A DNA stretch of 39,733 bases. Origin: Longilinea sp035560795. GTDB lineage: Bacteria > Chloroflexota > Anaerolineae > Anaerolineales > Anaerolineaceae. A program made the position numbers and the translations under genes. The stretch lies in contig DATMYV010000023.1 of assembly GCA_035560795.1 (NCBI GenBank), positions 1 through 39,733 on the forward strand, written 5' to 3'. Position 1 is the first letter of the stretch; every line of letters begins with the position of its first letter. Below the pieces are notes generated by a model. It did no database searches. It worked only from the letters and a program-made list of their open reading frames with translations, and was not told the origin of the DNA. Positions 1 to 9,230 of this stretch are shown here, one piece after another.

Positions 1-579
1 AATTATTACTATGGAAAATGGAATCATTTGATCTGGGAAGAAAATCACGGCTGGTACCGTTTGCTCAGGGCTTTACCAAAATCATTCTTGGTTGCGGCAA
101 ATATTGATTGGTTGTGGTATCACCGAAAAACATTAACCTTCAAGAAAGCAGTACCCTGGATGAAGAATCAGGCCAAAGTTGCCCTGGCGCGCGTTTTTGG
201 TTTTTTACGACCACTGCACCGGGCTTTTTTAGCTAACTCGTATGCCGTAAATGACAGGCAGCCTGTCTTTGGCCATTGGGAAGACAATTGGATCGGCCCG
301 GTTTTTCAAGTTTACCTGAGGGCAAATAAAATGGATGAAAAGTATTTCATCCAGGGGATAACTGCGTTGCCATGCACAATTCGCGTAAAAGAAGAAGGGA
401 AGGTCACTCAAACCGTCCTGGCAGAAGCCGGCAAGGAAATTCGAATCGAGTTCGCCGCTCAGGTTGAGCAACGCGTTCAACTCTTTTTTTCAAATGCAAA
501 GAGGGATGAGAAGGGCCGATTTACCGCATTCCAAATCAACTCAACGAACCTTTTTGCCGAGGGAGATGCTCACTTCTAA
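1..579 (+). CDS. C-terminal part of a probable polysaccharide-cluster glycosyltransferase (5' truncated by window)
   Basis: The reading frame is open from base 1 to the TAA at 577-579, so the gene begins outside the window and only about 192 residues are visible. The first part (W-N-H-L-I-W-E-E-N, then a basic and hydrophobic stretch) resembles the membrane-proximal tail of family-2 glycosyltransferases, but no catalytic motif is inside the window. The last ~110 residues, from about N-D-R-Q-P-V-F-G-H-W, look like an all-beta domain (alternating hydrophobic strands, G-I-T-A-L-P, ending Q-I-N-S-T-N-L-F) of the kind appended to some rhamnan and teichoic-acid glycosyltransferases. The next gene's ATG follows the stop codon directly, so the two are surely co-transcribed. 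The function is inferred mostly from context; a methyltransferase or other enzyme with a beta tail is not excluded. Confidence 0.5.
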   Translation, partial: NYYYGKWNHLIWEENHGWYRLLRALPKSFLVAANIDWLWYHRKTLTFKKAVPWMKNQAKVALARVFGFLRPLHRAFLANSYAVNDRQPVFGHWEDNWIGPVFQVYLRANKMDEKYFIQGITALPCTIRVKEEGKVTQTVLAEAGKEIRIEFAAQVEQRVQLFFSNAKRDEKGRFTAFQINSTNLFAEGDAHF

Positions 580-2058
580 ATGGACATCCTGCTTGACCTG
601 CGTTGGATGAAACCCGGCTATACAGGCGGCATCGAATCGCTTGCAAGAGCTTTCCTCAATACGCTGCTTGAGATCGATTATTCCAATCATTACACAGTTT
701 TGATACCCTCGGAAGCCCGTTTCGATTTCGATCTTTACGGGCATAAGAACTTCGAGCTGATTAATTGCGACGGCCCTGTATATTTTTTAAATCGCCTAAT
801 TGAAAAAATTGGACTTAATCGCGATGAAGCATTTCGTGAAATCATAATTGCCGGACACGATATTCACTGCGATGTTGCCCTATCGCTGGCAGGCTATACG
901 AATCCGGATCTGATGCGGCTGCCGACCGTTCTGGTTGTGCCAGATCTCCAACATGAATTCTTCCCGCAGTATTTTTCTGCAATTGAACTGGACAATCGAA
1001 AAAAAGCATTCACTTCATCGATTGAAAATGCTCAATTAATCTGCGCCATCTCTGCATTCACCCGCCTGACTATAATCGAAAAACGCCACATTGCCGGAGA
1101 ACGGATCATCGTAACGCCGTTGGCCGTGGAGCCGCAATTCTTCCAGCCGCCTTCGCCTGATGCGCAGAATGGCGTGATGAAGAAATACGGGCTAAAACCT
1201 GGTTATCTTTTCTATCCTGCTGCCACCTGGCCGCATAAGAATCACCTTGCGTTGATCCAGGCGCTCCAATTGTTAAGGGATCGAATGGGAATCCGTATCG
1301 ATCTGGTTTGCAGCGGCACAGCCAAAGAAGCACAGGCTGATATTTCGGCGGCTATCCAGCAAAATAACCTGACAGGTCAGGTTCATTTTCTGGGTTATGT
1401 TCCCCAGGAAATGCTTGGCAGCTTATTTCGCCAGGCTGTTGCCTTGATTTTCCCGTCGCTTTTCGAGGGATTTGGCATGCCGCTTCTAGAGGCAATGGCC
1501 TGCGGATGTCCGGTCCTGTGCAGTAATACTTCCTCGCTTCCCGAGGTCGCCGGAGATGCAGCCATTTTTTTCGACCCCACCGACCCGATGGCTATTGCGC
1601 TGGCGATTCAACGTCTGCTGCAAAATGATCTTGCCCGCCAGGCGTTAATCGCGCGCGGTAAGGTACGGGTTGAAAACTATTCATGGACGCGTTTTACCCT
1701 GCAAGTTCTGCAACAAGCGTTTTATGCGGCGAAGGGTTACCGGTCTGACCGCCCTTTTCAGGAAATGAATGATACTGAAGCAGCCAAGTGGTTGCCGGTG
1801 CTTATACCGAATCAGCCGGGTGCCCCGCATGAAAAAAATGGCCGCTCCCTGATGGTTCAGTTGAAAACCTCACACCACCGCCTTGCGTTGCCCTGGCTGC
1901 ACAAGGCTTTGGATGCTAAAAAGCAACACCAACCTCTAGAATCTGCCATTTTTGGCCTGCTTGCATTCGTTCTCTCGCCGCGGGCTGCCTTTATTTCCAT
2001 TATCTTTCCGGCAATCCGGGATGCAATCCGACAGGTTCGTGCCGTGGATCAGGTATAA
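580..2058 (+). CDS. Family 4 glycosyltransferase with C-terminal extension
   Basis: This 492-residue protein should transfer a sugar from a nucleotide-sugar donor onto a growing lipid-linked glycan at the inner face of the membrane. The N-terminus (D-I-L-L-D-L-R-W-M-K-P-G-Y-T-G-G-I-E) is the acceptor-side Rossmann opening with the glycine-rich loop typical of GT4 mannosyl- and rhamnosyltransferases. The donor-side domain has the family E-x7-E signature (E-G-F-G-M-P-L-L-E, about residues 296-304), then A-C-G-C-P-V and S-S-L-P-E-V-A-G-D-A-A. Past about residue 385 there is a ~105-residue extension that GT4 enzymes usually lack; it includes a hydrophobic stretch near 455-475 that could sit on the membrane. 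The ATG abuts the previous stop codon with no gap. The exact sugar cannot be read from sequence. Confidence 0.88.
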   Translation: MDILLDLRWMKPGYTGGIESLARAFLNTLLEIDYSNHYTVLIPSEARFDFDLYGHKNFELINCDGPVYFLNRLIEKIGLNRDEAFREIIIAGHDIHCDVALSLAGYTNPDLMRLPTVLVVPDLQHEFFPQYFSAIELDNRKKAFTSSIENAQLICAISAFTRLTIIEKRHIAGERIIVTPLAVEPQFFQPPSPDAQNGVMKKYGLKPGYLFYPAATWPHKNHLALIQALQLLRDRMGIRIDLVCSGTAKEAQADISAAIQQNNLTGQVHFLGYVPQEMLGSLFRQAVALIFPSLFEGFGMPLLEAMACGCPVLCSNTSSLPEVAGDAAIFFDPTDPMAIALAIQRLLQNDLARQALIARGKVRVENYSWTRFTLQVLQQAFYAAKGYRSDRPFQEMNDTEAAKWLPVLIPNQPGAPHEKNGRSLMVQLKTSHHRLALPWLHKALDAKKQHQPLESAIFGLLAFVLSPRAAFISIIFPAIRDAIRQVRAVDQV

Positions 2059-2115
2059 TTTCTATATAAACTTTTCGTAAATTAAACCGAAGATGTTGCA
2101 AGAGAAGGGTCTTCG

Positions 2116-4575
2116 TTGCTTCTTCCCGTTTCATTTTTCCTGATCATTTTTTCTTCCACTTTTGTGGTCGCGCAATGTAGACTGCAGCTAAAAACAGCCT
2201 ATTTGCTGGCCATTTTTCTTACTTCTTGGGCACAAATCGTATTGATATCCCAGTTGGCCAGCCTGGTACATCAACTCAATCTGCCCTTCTACTTCATCCT
2301 GCAAATATTGATTTTTGTCGCAACAGGTTATCTCTGGAAGCGGAACGGCAGCCATAACCTTTTGGGTCCATTATCAAGCCATAGGTTAACGGTGAGAAAT
2401 CTGAAAGAGTTGGCAAAAAAACATCCTGCTTTGGCCATCTGGCTGATTTTTACGGCAATTGTTTATGCATTCATGGCGGTTCTCATCCTGACAGTCCCGC
2501 AAAATAATTACGACAGCATGACTTACCACCTTTCACGGGTGGGTTATTGGTTGCAGCATCAAAGTCTGGCTCCATGGTTGACTCCCAACCCGCGCCAGAC
2601 CACCTTTCCCATTAACGCTGAACTCGGCGTGCTCTGGACAGTGTTGTTTTCAGGTAATGACCGTTGGAGCGGCCTTATCCAATGGGTCTGTGCTCTGGTC
2701 ATAGTTACGGCCGTTTTTGGCATCGCCCGCTTACTGTCCGCTTCCCATGCGCAGGCGGTTTTCGCAAGTCTGCTCTTTGCTTGTTTTCCCGGGATTCTGC
2801 TTCAATCCACCACCACGCAAAATGATCTGGTGGTATCCGCTTTTTTCATGTGCTGTCTGTATTTTCTGTTCCTTGGTCAAAAAGAGCATACGCGCATTCC
2901 AATATTCTTCTCGGCACTCGGAATTAGCCTATCCATCGGCACCAAATCCACTGTTTTCTTTATTCTACCTGCCTTCGCAATTTGCCTTCTGGTCGACATT
3001 TTGCTGGCGAGATTCCGAAATTTTCGCTTTTACTTGACCTGGGTTGGCTTGAGCCTGGCGGCTTTCTTGTTTTTCGGCGCTTTTGGCTACATCCAGAACC
3101 AAATCGCTTACGGCAACCCGCTCTCCGACAAAGTTTGGACCCAAGGCATAATCAACACACCAGTTTCTAAAACGACCCTCGTTACAGCCAATACGGTCTT
3201 TTATACTTATCAGTTGCTCGATTTTTCCGGCATTCCTGAACCTGCTGCTTCCTTCCTGGTCAGGCAGAAATCCTGGCTGTTCAGCAAAATCATCAACCAC
3301 TTACCCGTTCCTGCCAAGGATGCCCTTCCGGATCAATCGCTTTCAGCCATGCTGAATACTGGGCCCACGGTTCACGAAGATACAACCTGGTACGGTTTCA
3401 TCGCTTTCCTTGTGCTGATACCGGCTGTTATCTACCAATTCACAACCGGTCTGCGCTCCAGGCAAACCAATTTCCGCTGGATGCTGGTGGCGCTTGGGGT
3501 GGGATTTATGTTGACGTTCAGTGCACTCATTTATTGGTCGCCTTATAAGGGCCGCTATTTTATTTTGCCCATCGCCGTGGTGACCCCGCTGACCTATTTT
3601 TTCTACTCTGAAAAGAAAAATCGGCCAATTGCGTGGATTATTGCGGTTTTGTCCATGCTGCTGGCAGCCAGCATCGTCGCGAATAATTCCACCAAACCGC
3701 TGGTCGGGCCGAATGCCATATGGAACCAGGATCGATTGACGTTGCAAACCCTTACGAATGCTTCGATGAAGGAAGTCATCCAACTCGTTGACGCCTATGT
3801 TCCGCAGAATTCAACCCTCGCAACCCGGCTGGAGCAGGATGACTGGGATTATCCTTTTTTTGGTCGCAACCTATCTCGAAAAATCGTGCAGCTTGACCCG
3901 TACGCGAATAGAATCGATGCAGCTCAGGCTCGTTCTATGAAAGCAGACTACTTACTCATCGACCCAATGAAGCGGACCTTTCTCCAGCAACCTGACGGCC
4001 TGGAGTTCACCGGCGAGGCTAACGGTTGGCTGTTGTTCAAAATACTTCCACAAGGCACAGTCTCGACAACCGCGAGTCCCGATTTTTCGGGCATCACGGA
4101 TGCCAGGCAGCTTGTGTTTTTAGACCCGCAATTTACGAACCGGGTCGGCGTGATTCTGGCCACATCCAGCAACTGGGGCGTTGAGACTTACCAGGGACAT
4201 GGCGTCTTCTGGATTGGCGAAAAATCCGCTCAGGGACTACAAATCTACCTTTGGTCGGAGGAAACGGCCCGGATAGATTTCACCTTCCAACTGGCGGCTG
4301 GTTCTGGATTGCCAGACCCGCTGCGGCAAATGACCTTTTCGCACTGGTTTGTGGAACCGTATTTGGAAGTACCGCACCTGATTTCGACCCAACCTTACCA
4401 GCTAAATGGGGAAGCACAGGCAACCTTTGCCGCTGAATTGCAACCCGGCCTGAATAAAATCGTTTTGTATTGCAATGACGAAGCCACCGTTCGCAGCCAA
4501 CCGAACGGCGACCAACGTCCCCTGCTCGTTCTGGTCAACCGGGTGGACGTAAGCCCGGAAGCAGTGAATCCATGA
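2116..4575 (+). CDS. GT-C-type integral membrane glycosyltransferase
   Basis: An 819-residue protein with about 10-12 hydrophobic segments in its first ~510 residues, followed by a soluble extracytoplasmic region. The first large loop carries D-S-M-T-Y-H (residues 133-138) followed by W-x-P-N-P-R-Q-T-T-F-P, the layout seen in ArnT/PMT-like GT-C enzymes where an acidic residue of the first loop is catalytic. A second acidic site, T-Q-N-D (234-237), lies after a later membrane span. The C-terminal ~150 residues form a beta-rich domain (L-W-S-E-E-T-A-R-I-D-F-T-F and L-Q-P-G-L-N-K-I-V-L). The start is TTG after an A/G-rich stretch (AGAGAAGGG); an in-frame stop at 2083 leaves no other start. Its stop overlaps the next ATG as ATGA. 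Such enzymes use polyprenyl-phosphate sugars outside the membrane; the substrate is unknown. Confidence 0.75.
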   Translation: MLLPVSFFLIIFSSTFVVAQCRLQLKTAYLLAIFLTSWAQIVLISQLASLVHQLNLPFYFILQILIFVATGYLWKRNGSHNLLGPLSSHRLTVRNLKELAKKHPALAIWLIFTAIVYAFMAVLILTVPQNNYDSMTYHLSRVGYWLQHQSLAPWLTPNPRQTTFPINAELGVLWTVLFSGNDRWSGLIQWVCALVIVTAVFGIARLLSASHAQAVFASLLFACFPGILLQSTTTQNDLVVSAFFMCCLYFLFLGQKEHTRIPIFFSALGISLSIGTKSTVFFILPAFAICLLVDILLARFRNFRFYLTWVGLSLAAFLFFGAFGYIQNQIAYGNPLSDKVWTQGIINTPVSKTTLVTANTVFYTYQLLDFSGIPEPAASFLVRQKSWLFSKIINHLPVPAKDALPDQSLSAMLNTGPTVHEDTTWYGFIAFLVLIPAVIYQFTTGLRSRQTNFRWMLVALGVGFMLTFSALIYWSPYKGRYFILPIAVVTPLTYFFYSEKKNRPIAWIIAVLSMLLAASIVANNSTKPLVGPNAIWNQDRLTLQTLTNASMKEVIQLVDAYVPQNSTLATRLEQDDWDYPFFGRNLSRKIVQLDPYANRIDAAQARSMKADYLLIDPMKRTFLQQPDGLEFTGEANGWLLFKILPQGTVSTTASPDFSGITDARQLVFLDPQFTNRVGVILATSSNWGVETYQGHGVFWIGEKSAQGLQIYLWSEETARIDFTFQLAAGSGLPDPLRQMTFSHWFVEPYLEVPHLISTQPYQLNGEAQATFAAELQPGLNKIVLYCNDEATVRSQPNGDQRPLLVLVNRVDVSPEAVNP

Positions 4576-5492
4576 AGATCACGATCGTGATCCCTTCTTA
4601 CAACCAGGGACAGTTTATCGGGCGGACGATTGATTCAATTCTCAATCAGGGCTATGCCAATCTTGAACTGTTGGTAATGGATGGCGGTTCGAGTGATGAC
4701 ACTCTTCAGATTTTAAAAAGCTACGGTGATCGGATTGCCTGGCAATCTGCCCCTGACCGCGGTCAGACTCAGGCTGTCAATAATGGCTGGAAAATTACCA
4801 CCGGCCAGATCCTGGGTTGGGTTAATTCTGACGACCTGCTGCTACCCGGGGCATTGGAAAAGGTCGCTGGATACTTCGAAACCCATCCGGAAACGAACTG
4901 GCTTTATGGGAATTGCTGTTATATCGATGCGGCTGACCAGACTCTGGGCGATTATCCAGTTAAACACTACGATTATGACAGACTGATCAAGGACCTGCAA
5001 AACTACGTCCCCCAGCCAGCCGTCTTTCTCCGGCGCAGTATACTTGACTCCATTGGTTTTTTGAACGAAGACCTGCATTACGTCATGGATTTGGATTACT
5101 GGCTGCGCATCGGGCTGAAATTCCCTGCCATCCATCTTGATTCACCATTGGCCTGTTTACGTTTGCACCAGGATGCCAAATCAGTCTCTTCATACAAACG
5201 ATTCTCAACCGAATTGGTGTCCACCGTCGAAGCGCTATTCGCCCGGACAGATCTTCCGGATTCTGTCCGGCGGTTGAGATTGTACAGCCTTGCCAGAGCC
5301 CACCTGTTGGCAGCGGATATGAATTTTTGGGCTGGTGATTCAAAAAGTGCTGCCCCGTTTGCCTGGCAGAGCTGGAAAATGCGGCCTTATCGCTTGCACA
5401 AGTTATATCTTTATATTTTGTTGGGTAAATTTGGGCAAAAATTAGCCCGGCAGCAGCATTCCAATCCGTATGAATTGGGATTGCTCAAATGA
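4572..5492 (+). CDS. Family 2 glycosyltransferase
   Basis: A 306-residue GT-A fold enzyme. It begins I-V-I-P-S-Y-N-Q-G-Q-F-I, has the nucleotide-binding D-G-G-S-S-D-D-T (37-44), then P-D-R-G-Q-T-Q-A-V-N-N-G and the metal-binding N-S-D-D (85-88). The later D-L-D-Y-W-L-R-I-G motif is where these enzymes carry the catalytic acid and acceptor-site residues. This sub-group of GT2 (the P-D-x-G-x-x-x-A-x-N type) is common in O-antigen, capsule and exopolysaccharide clusters. There is no transmembrane segment, so it acts at the cytoplasmic membrane face. ATGA overlaps at both ends show translational coupling with the GT-C gene before it and the GT4 gene after it. The sugar specificity is not readable. 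Confidence 0.9.
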   Translation: MKITIVIPSYNQGQFIGRTIDSILNQGYANLELLVMDGGSSDDTLQILKSYGDRIAWQSAPDRGQTQAVNNGWKITTGQILGWVNSDDLLLPGALEKVAGYFETHPETNWLYGNCCYIDAADQTLGDYPVKHYDYDRLIKDLQNYVPQPAVFLRRSILDSIGFLNEDLHYVMDLDYWLRIGLKFPAIHLDSPLACLRLHQDAKSVSSYKRFSTELVSTVEALFARTDLPDSVRRLRLYSLARAHLLAADMNFWAGDSKSAAPFAWQSWKMRPYRLHKLYLYILLGKFGQKLARQQHSNPYELGLLK

Positions 5493-6658
5493 ACCAGCCC
5501 AAAATTCGTGTCGCAATTTTGTATGACCAACCATTGGACCTGGGCGGTGTCGAAACCCATTTAGAGTCGATCTTTCGCTGTGCTGATTCGACCCGTTATG
5601 TCTTTACAATCATTGCGCCAGAAGCACCCGCTTTTGCCAATCAAATCAAAAATGGTGAAATCAGGTTTATTCCTTTCGACGGATGGTGGCCGCTGCGTTG
5701 GCAAAATTACCGCAGGTTAAGCCAGATCATCAAGAGTGAAGGCATCGACCTATTGCACACTCACAGCGCCACCGCCGCCATCCTGGGACGGAGCGTCGCC
5801 CGGAAACAGCGATTGCCTGTTGTCGCGACTGTCCATTTGCCAGTCACGCAATATCACGGTACGCTGCAAACAGCGCGTGCAAAAACCGGGCGGTTCATTT
5901 TCACCCAACTGGATCGACTGCTAAATTTCGCTGCGACAGATCAAATTATCTTTGTTTCCCAAAATGACCAATCCTCCTGCATTCAAAGCGGATTAGTCCC
6001 GGCGGCGAAAACGGAGGTAATTCCAAACGGTATCGACCTATCGCCATATCGCGTCCAGAAGGAAAAAGCATCTCTTCGCCATCAATTTAACGCTCCACTT
6101 GACGCGGCCATTCTCACTTATGTCGGCCGGTTGGACAACCAAAAAGGCATCGATGTTTTGCTGAATGCCTTTTCCCGGTTGCCAGAACTGAAAACTCCCT
6201 GTATCCTCTGGGTAATCGGGGATGGACCGTTACGCGGCATACTCGAGAAAACCTTCAGCGCTCGAAACCCCGATAAACAGGTCATCTTTTGGGGTTACCG
6301 CAAGCCCATTGCCGATTTTCTATTCGCCAGCGATCTTTTTATCCTGCCGTCGTTATACGAAGCGATGCCAATTACATTGCTTGAAGCGCTGGCCGCTGGG
6401 CTTCCATGCATCGCAACAGATGTCGGCGATAACAATCTCCTTATCAAGCCGGGCGTGAACGGATTGATCGTCCCCGTAAATGATGCGCAAGCCTTGCAAC
6501 AGGCAATCCATTCCCTGATGGGAGATCCAATCCTGAGGGAACGAATGAAAGGCAATAATCTACAAAAAATTAACAACTTTGATGAACAATTCATGGTTGA
6601 AAGGCTCCAAATAATTTATAATAGGCTGGTAACGGAAAAACCTCGCAAGAATCCATAA
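5489..6658 (+). CDS. Family 4 glycosyltransferase
   Basis: A 389-residue enzyme with both GT-B domains. The N-terminal domain has the loop L-D-L-G-G-V-E-T-H and the strand I-D-L-L-H-T-H-S-A-T-A-A. The C-terminal domain has Y-V-G-R-L-D-N-Q-K-G-I-D-V-L, W-V-I-G-D-G-P-L-R, and the donor-site E-x7-E (E-A-M-P-I-T-L-L-E) followed by A-L-A-A-G-L-P-C-I-A-T-D-V-G. This is the common layout of retaining GT4 enzymes of the PimA/WbnH-like sort. The ATG overlaps the previous stop by four bases. It is the last glycosyltransferase before the rhamnose-donor genes, so a rhamnosyl transfer is possible for one of the transferases in this row, but that is inference only. Confidence 0.9.
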   Translation: MNQPKIRVAILYDQPLDLGGVETHLESIFRCADSTRYVFTIIAPEAPAFANQIKNGEIRFIPFDGWWPLRWQNYRRLSQIIKSEGIDLLHTHSATAAILGRSVARKQRLPVVATVHLPVTQYHGTLQTARAKTGRFIFTQLDRLLNFAATDQIIFVSQNDQSSCIQSGLVPAAKTEVIPNGIDLSPYRVQKEKASLRHQFNAPLDAAILTYVGRLDNQKGIDVLLNAFSRLPELKTPCILWVIGDGPLRGILEKTFSARNPDKQVIFWGYRKPIADFLFASDLFILPSLYEAMPITLLEALAAGLPCIATDVGDNNLLIKPGVNGLIVPVNDAQALQQAIHSLMGDPILRERMKGNNLQKINNFDEQFMVERLQIIYNRLVTEKPRKNP

Positions 6659-6677
6659 AGGAATTTGCTTAGGTTTC

Positions 6678-7232
6678 ATGTCAATGCAAATCACATCCAC
6701 GCAACTGACCGGAATCCTGATCATCGAACCGCGCGTCTTTGCAGACGAGCGCGGTTTTAATATGGAGACATACCAGGCCAAGAAATTTACCGCCATGGGT
6801 ATTTCGGTTGATTTCGTACAGGACAACCAGTCCGGGTCGCGCGGCGGAGTTCTGCGCGGGCTGCACTACCAGATCATAAATCCGCAGGATAAGCTGGTGC
6901 GCTGCGTGGCTGGGGAGATTTTCGATGTGGCTGTCGACCTGCGGCGCAGTTCGCCCACATTTGGCAAATGGGTAGGCAGCTATCTTTCATCCGAAAACAA
7001 ACGCCAGCTTTGGGTCCCAATCGGGTTTGCTCATGGTTTTTACGTCCTCAGCAATTGGGCCGAGGTGGTCTACAAGGTCAGCGACTACTACAATCCCCAG
7101 GGCGAACGCTGCCTGTTGTGGAATGATCCGCAAATTGGCATCAAGTGGCCTTTGCCAGGCGGCGAAACGCCGCTTCTCTCACCCAAGGATCAGCTTGGTT
7201 TGACGTTATCCAAAGCTGAAACTTTCGAATAA
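6678..7232 (+). CDS. rmlC: dTDP-4-dehydrorhamnose 3,5-epimerase
   Basis: RmlC (RfbC) converts dTDP-4-dehydro-6-deoxy-D-glucose to dTDP-4-dehydro-L-rhamnose, third step of dTDP-L-rhamnose synthesis. The 184-residue length is normal. Family features seen: R-G-F-N-M-E-T-Y near residue 25, the active-site R-G-L-H-Y-Q with catalytic His63, D-K-L-V-R-C-x-x-G-E-I-F-D-V-A-V-D-L-R (72-89), F-A-H-G-F (117-121) and the catalytic tyrosine in V-Y-K-V-S-D-Y-Y-N-P (Tyr132). The chosen ATG is followed two codons later by another ATG (6684); neither has a strong ribosome binding site, so the start may shift by two residues. It is the first of four contiguous rhamnose genes in the order C-B-A-D. Confidence 0.96.
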   Translation: MSMQITSTQLTGILIIEPRVFADERGFNMETYQAKKFTAMGISVDFVQDNQSGSRGGVLRGLHYQIINPQDKLVRCVAGEIFDVAVDLRRSSPTFGKWVGSYLSSENKRQLWVPIGFAHGFYVLSNWAEVVYKVSDYYNPQGERCLLWNDPQIGIKWPLPGGETPLLSPKDQLGLTLSKAETFE

Positions 7233-7272
7233 CCATCCATGCATTTTGGGTTAGGCATTCAGGGAGGAAAAA

Positions 7273-8361
7273 ATGCGAAATATACTGGTGACAGGTGGAG
7301 CGGGTTTTATTGGTACGAACTTCGTCCGCCTGATTTTAGCCCAAGAACCGAATGTGCATATTTATAATCTGGATGCACTGACCTATGCGGGCAGTCTGGA
7401 AAATCTGCACGACCTGCCTGATCCAAAGCGGCACACATTCATTCAGGGCGATATCTGCGACCGGGAACTGGTGGACCGCCTGCTGGAAGAACACGAAATT
7501 GACACCATTGTTCATTTTGCTGCCGAATCACACGTTGACCGTTCCATCCTGGGACCGAGCCAGTTTGTTCAAACGAATATTGTCGGCACATTTACGCTGC
7601 TTGAAGCTGCCCGGCAAGCCTGGTTGACAGAAAAACGCGTCCCGCTTGATCAGGTCCGCTTTCACCATGTATCGACGGACGAGGTGTTTGGCTCGCTTTC
7701 ACCGCAGGATCCGGCCTTCAGCGAGTCGACGCCTTATGCGCCTAACTCTCCCTATTCCGCCTCCAAAGCTTCCAGTGATCACCTGGTGCGCGCCTATTTG
7801 CACACTTACGGGCTGCCGGTCACCGTCACCAACTGCTCAAATAATTACGGCCCCTATCAGTTTCCCGAGAAGCTGATCCCGCTGATGATTTTGAACGCAC
7901 TGGAAGGCAAACGCTTGCCCGTTTATGGCGATGGTAAACAGGTTCGTGATTGGCTTTACGTTGAGGATCACTGTGAAGCCATCCTGGCTGTGCTGGATCG
8001 CGGCAAAGTCGGCGAGACGTACAACATCGGCGGCAATAATCAGCCGTATAACATTGAAATCGTTGATGCCATCTGTGCCATCCTCGATGAACTCCTGCCC
8101 GAATCACCCTATCATCCTTTTGAAAACCTAATCACCTACGTGACTGACCGACCTGGCCACGACCGGCGTTATGCAATGAACATCGAGAAGGTCGAAAAAG
8201 AGTTGGGCTGGCGTCCCAAGGAGTCGCTGCAGACCGGATTGGAAAAAACCGTGCGCTGGTATCTGGATCACCCGGAATGGGTGCAAGCCATCCGCCAGAC
8301 CGGCGATTATAAAGGTTGGATCGATAAAAATTATATTCAGCGGGGAGGAACGCAAAGATGA
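7273..8361 (+). CDS. rmlB: dTDP-glucose 4,6-dehydratase
   Basis: RmlB (RfbB) is a short-chain dehydrogenase/reductase that dehydrates dTDP-D-glucose to the 4-keto-6-deoxy sugar using bound NAD. At 362 residues it is of usual size. Visible are the NAD-binding G-G-A-G-F-I-G (8-14), A-A-E-S-H-V-D-R-S (83-91), the dehydratase signature S-T-D-E-V-F-G (134-140, supplying the catalytic Asp-Glu pair) and the Y-S-A-S-K catalytic motif (161-165). N-N-Y-G-P-Y-Q-F-P-E-K-L-I-P and G-D-G-K-Q-V-R-D-W-L-Y-V-E-D-H follow as in true RmlB enzymes. A strong ribosome binding site (AGGGAGG) precedes the ATG. The stop codon overlaps the rmlA start as ATGA. Confidence 0.97.
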   Translation: MRNILVTGGAGFIGTNFVRLILAQEPNVHIYNLDALTYAGSLENLHDLPDPKRHTFIQGDICDRELVDRLLEEHEIDTIVHFAAESHVDRSILGPSQFVQTNIVGTFTLLEAARQAWLTEKRVPLDQVRFHHVSTDEVFGSLSPQDPAFSESTPYAPNSPYSASKASSDHLVRAYLHTYGLPVTVTNCSNNYGPYQFPEKLIPLMILNALEGKRLPVYGDGKQVRDWLYVEDHCEAILAVLDRGKVGETYNIGGNNQPYNIEIVDAICAILDELLPESPYHPFENLITYVTDRPGHDRRYAMNIEKVEKELGWRPKESLQTGLEKTVRWYLDHPEWVQAIRQTGDYKGWIDKNYIQRGGTQR

Positions 8362-9230
8362 AAGGCATCATCCTGGCGGGCGGAAAGGGAACGCGCTTAT
8401 ATCCCATTACCATTGGCGTCAGCAAACAATTGCTTCCTGTCTACAACAAACCCATGGTCTATTATCCCCTCTCCATGCTGCTGCTGGCGGGCATTCGTGA
8501 AATTCTGGTCATCAGCACCCCTGAGGACCTGCCGATTTTCCGGCGGCTTTTAGGCAGCGGTTCCCAATGGGGCGTCCAATTTGAATACGTTGAACAGGAT
8601 CAGCCGCGCGGTCTTGCGGACGCGTTCCGCGTCGGCAGCACGTTCGTCGATGGCAAACCAGCCGCGCTCATCCTGGGTGACAATATCTTTTACGGCAGCG
8701 GCCTGGCCCGCCAGCTCCAAACCGCAGCCCAATTACAACACGGTGCCGTCATTTTTGCCTACCACGTGCACGACCCAGAACGCTACGGCGTGGTGGAAAT
8801 TGATGGCCAGGGAAAAGCAGTCAGCATCGAAGAGAAACCACTCCACCCAAAGACAGATCTTGCCGTACCAGGCATGTATTTTTACGATGATCAGGTGAGC
8901 GAAATTGCCGCCAATCTCAAGCCATCGCCGCGCGGCGAACTGGAAATCACCGATCTGAATCGGATTTACATGGAGAAGGGCGAATTGCGCGTGCAGGTAC
9001 TCAGCCGCGGCGTAGCCTGGCTGGATGCCGGTACGCACGAATCGTTGACGCAGGCAGCCAATTTCGTCCAGGCGGTTGAAGAACGCCAGGGTCTGATGAT
9101 CTCCTGTCCCGAAGAGATCGCCTTCCGGATGGGCTTTATTGACAAAGCACAATTGGCCGAACAGGCCAAACGCTATGCCATGAACGGCTATGGATTGTAT
9201 TTGCAGCATCTTTTAGAGGAATTGGGATGA
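8358..9230 (+). CDS. rmlA: Glucose-1-phosphate thymidylyltransferase
   Basis: RmlA (RfbA) makes dTDP-glucose from dTTP and glucose-1-phosphate, the committed first step of dTDP-rhamnose synthesis. The 290-residue chain begins with I-I-L-A-G-G-K-G-T-R-L-Y-P (nucleotide-binding loop, about 4-16). It then shows S-K-Q-L-L-P-V-Y-N-K-P-M-V-Y-Y-P, the uridyl/thymidyl region P-R-G-L-A-D-A-F, L-G-D-N-I-F-Y-G, I-E-E-K-P and W-L-D-A-G-T-H, all standard for this enzyme rather than for GalU or GlmU. The ribosome binding site GGGGAGGA precedes the ATG. ATGA overlaps join it to rmlB and rmlD. It lies in the rml cluster and serves the flanking glycosyltransferases. Confidence 0.97.
   Translation: MKGIILAGGKGTRLYPITIGVSKQLLPVYNKPMVYYPLSMLLLAGIREILVISTPEDLPIFRRLLGSGSQWGVQFEYVEQDQPRGLADAFRVGSTFVDGKPAALILGDNIFYGSGLARQLQTAAQLQHGAVIFAYHVHDPERYGVVEIDGQGKAVSIEEKPLHPKTDLAVPGMYFYDDQVSEIAANLKPSPRGELEITDLNRIYMEKGELRVQVLSRGVAWLDAGTHESLTQAANFVQAVEERQGLMISCPEEIAFRMGFIDKAQLAEQAKRYAMNGYGLYLQHLLEELG

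Noticed and set aside
2054..2059. TATAAT before the GT-C gene at 2116.
   Set aside because: It overlaps the end of the preceding gene in a continuous operon and has no -35 box or TG extension.
6617..6622. TATAAT upstream of rmlC.
   Set aside because: It lies inside the GT4 coding end, without a well-spaced -35 hexamer; A+T-rich coding sequence gives such hits easily.
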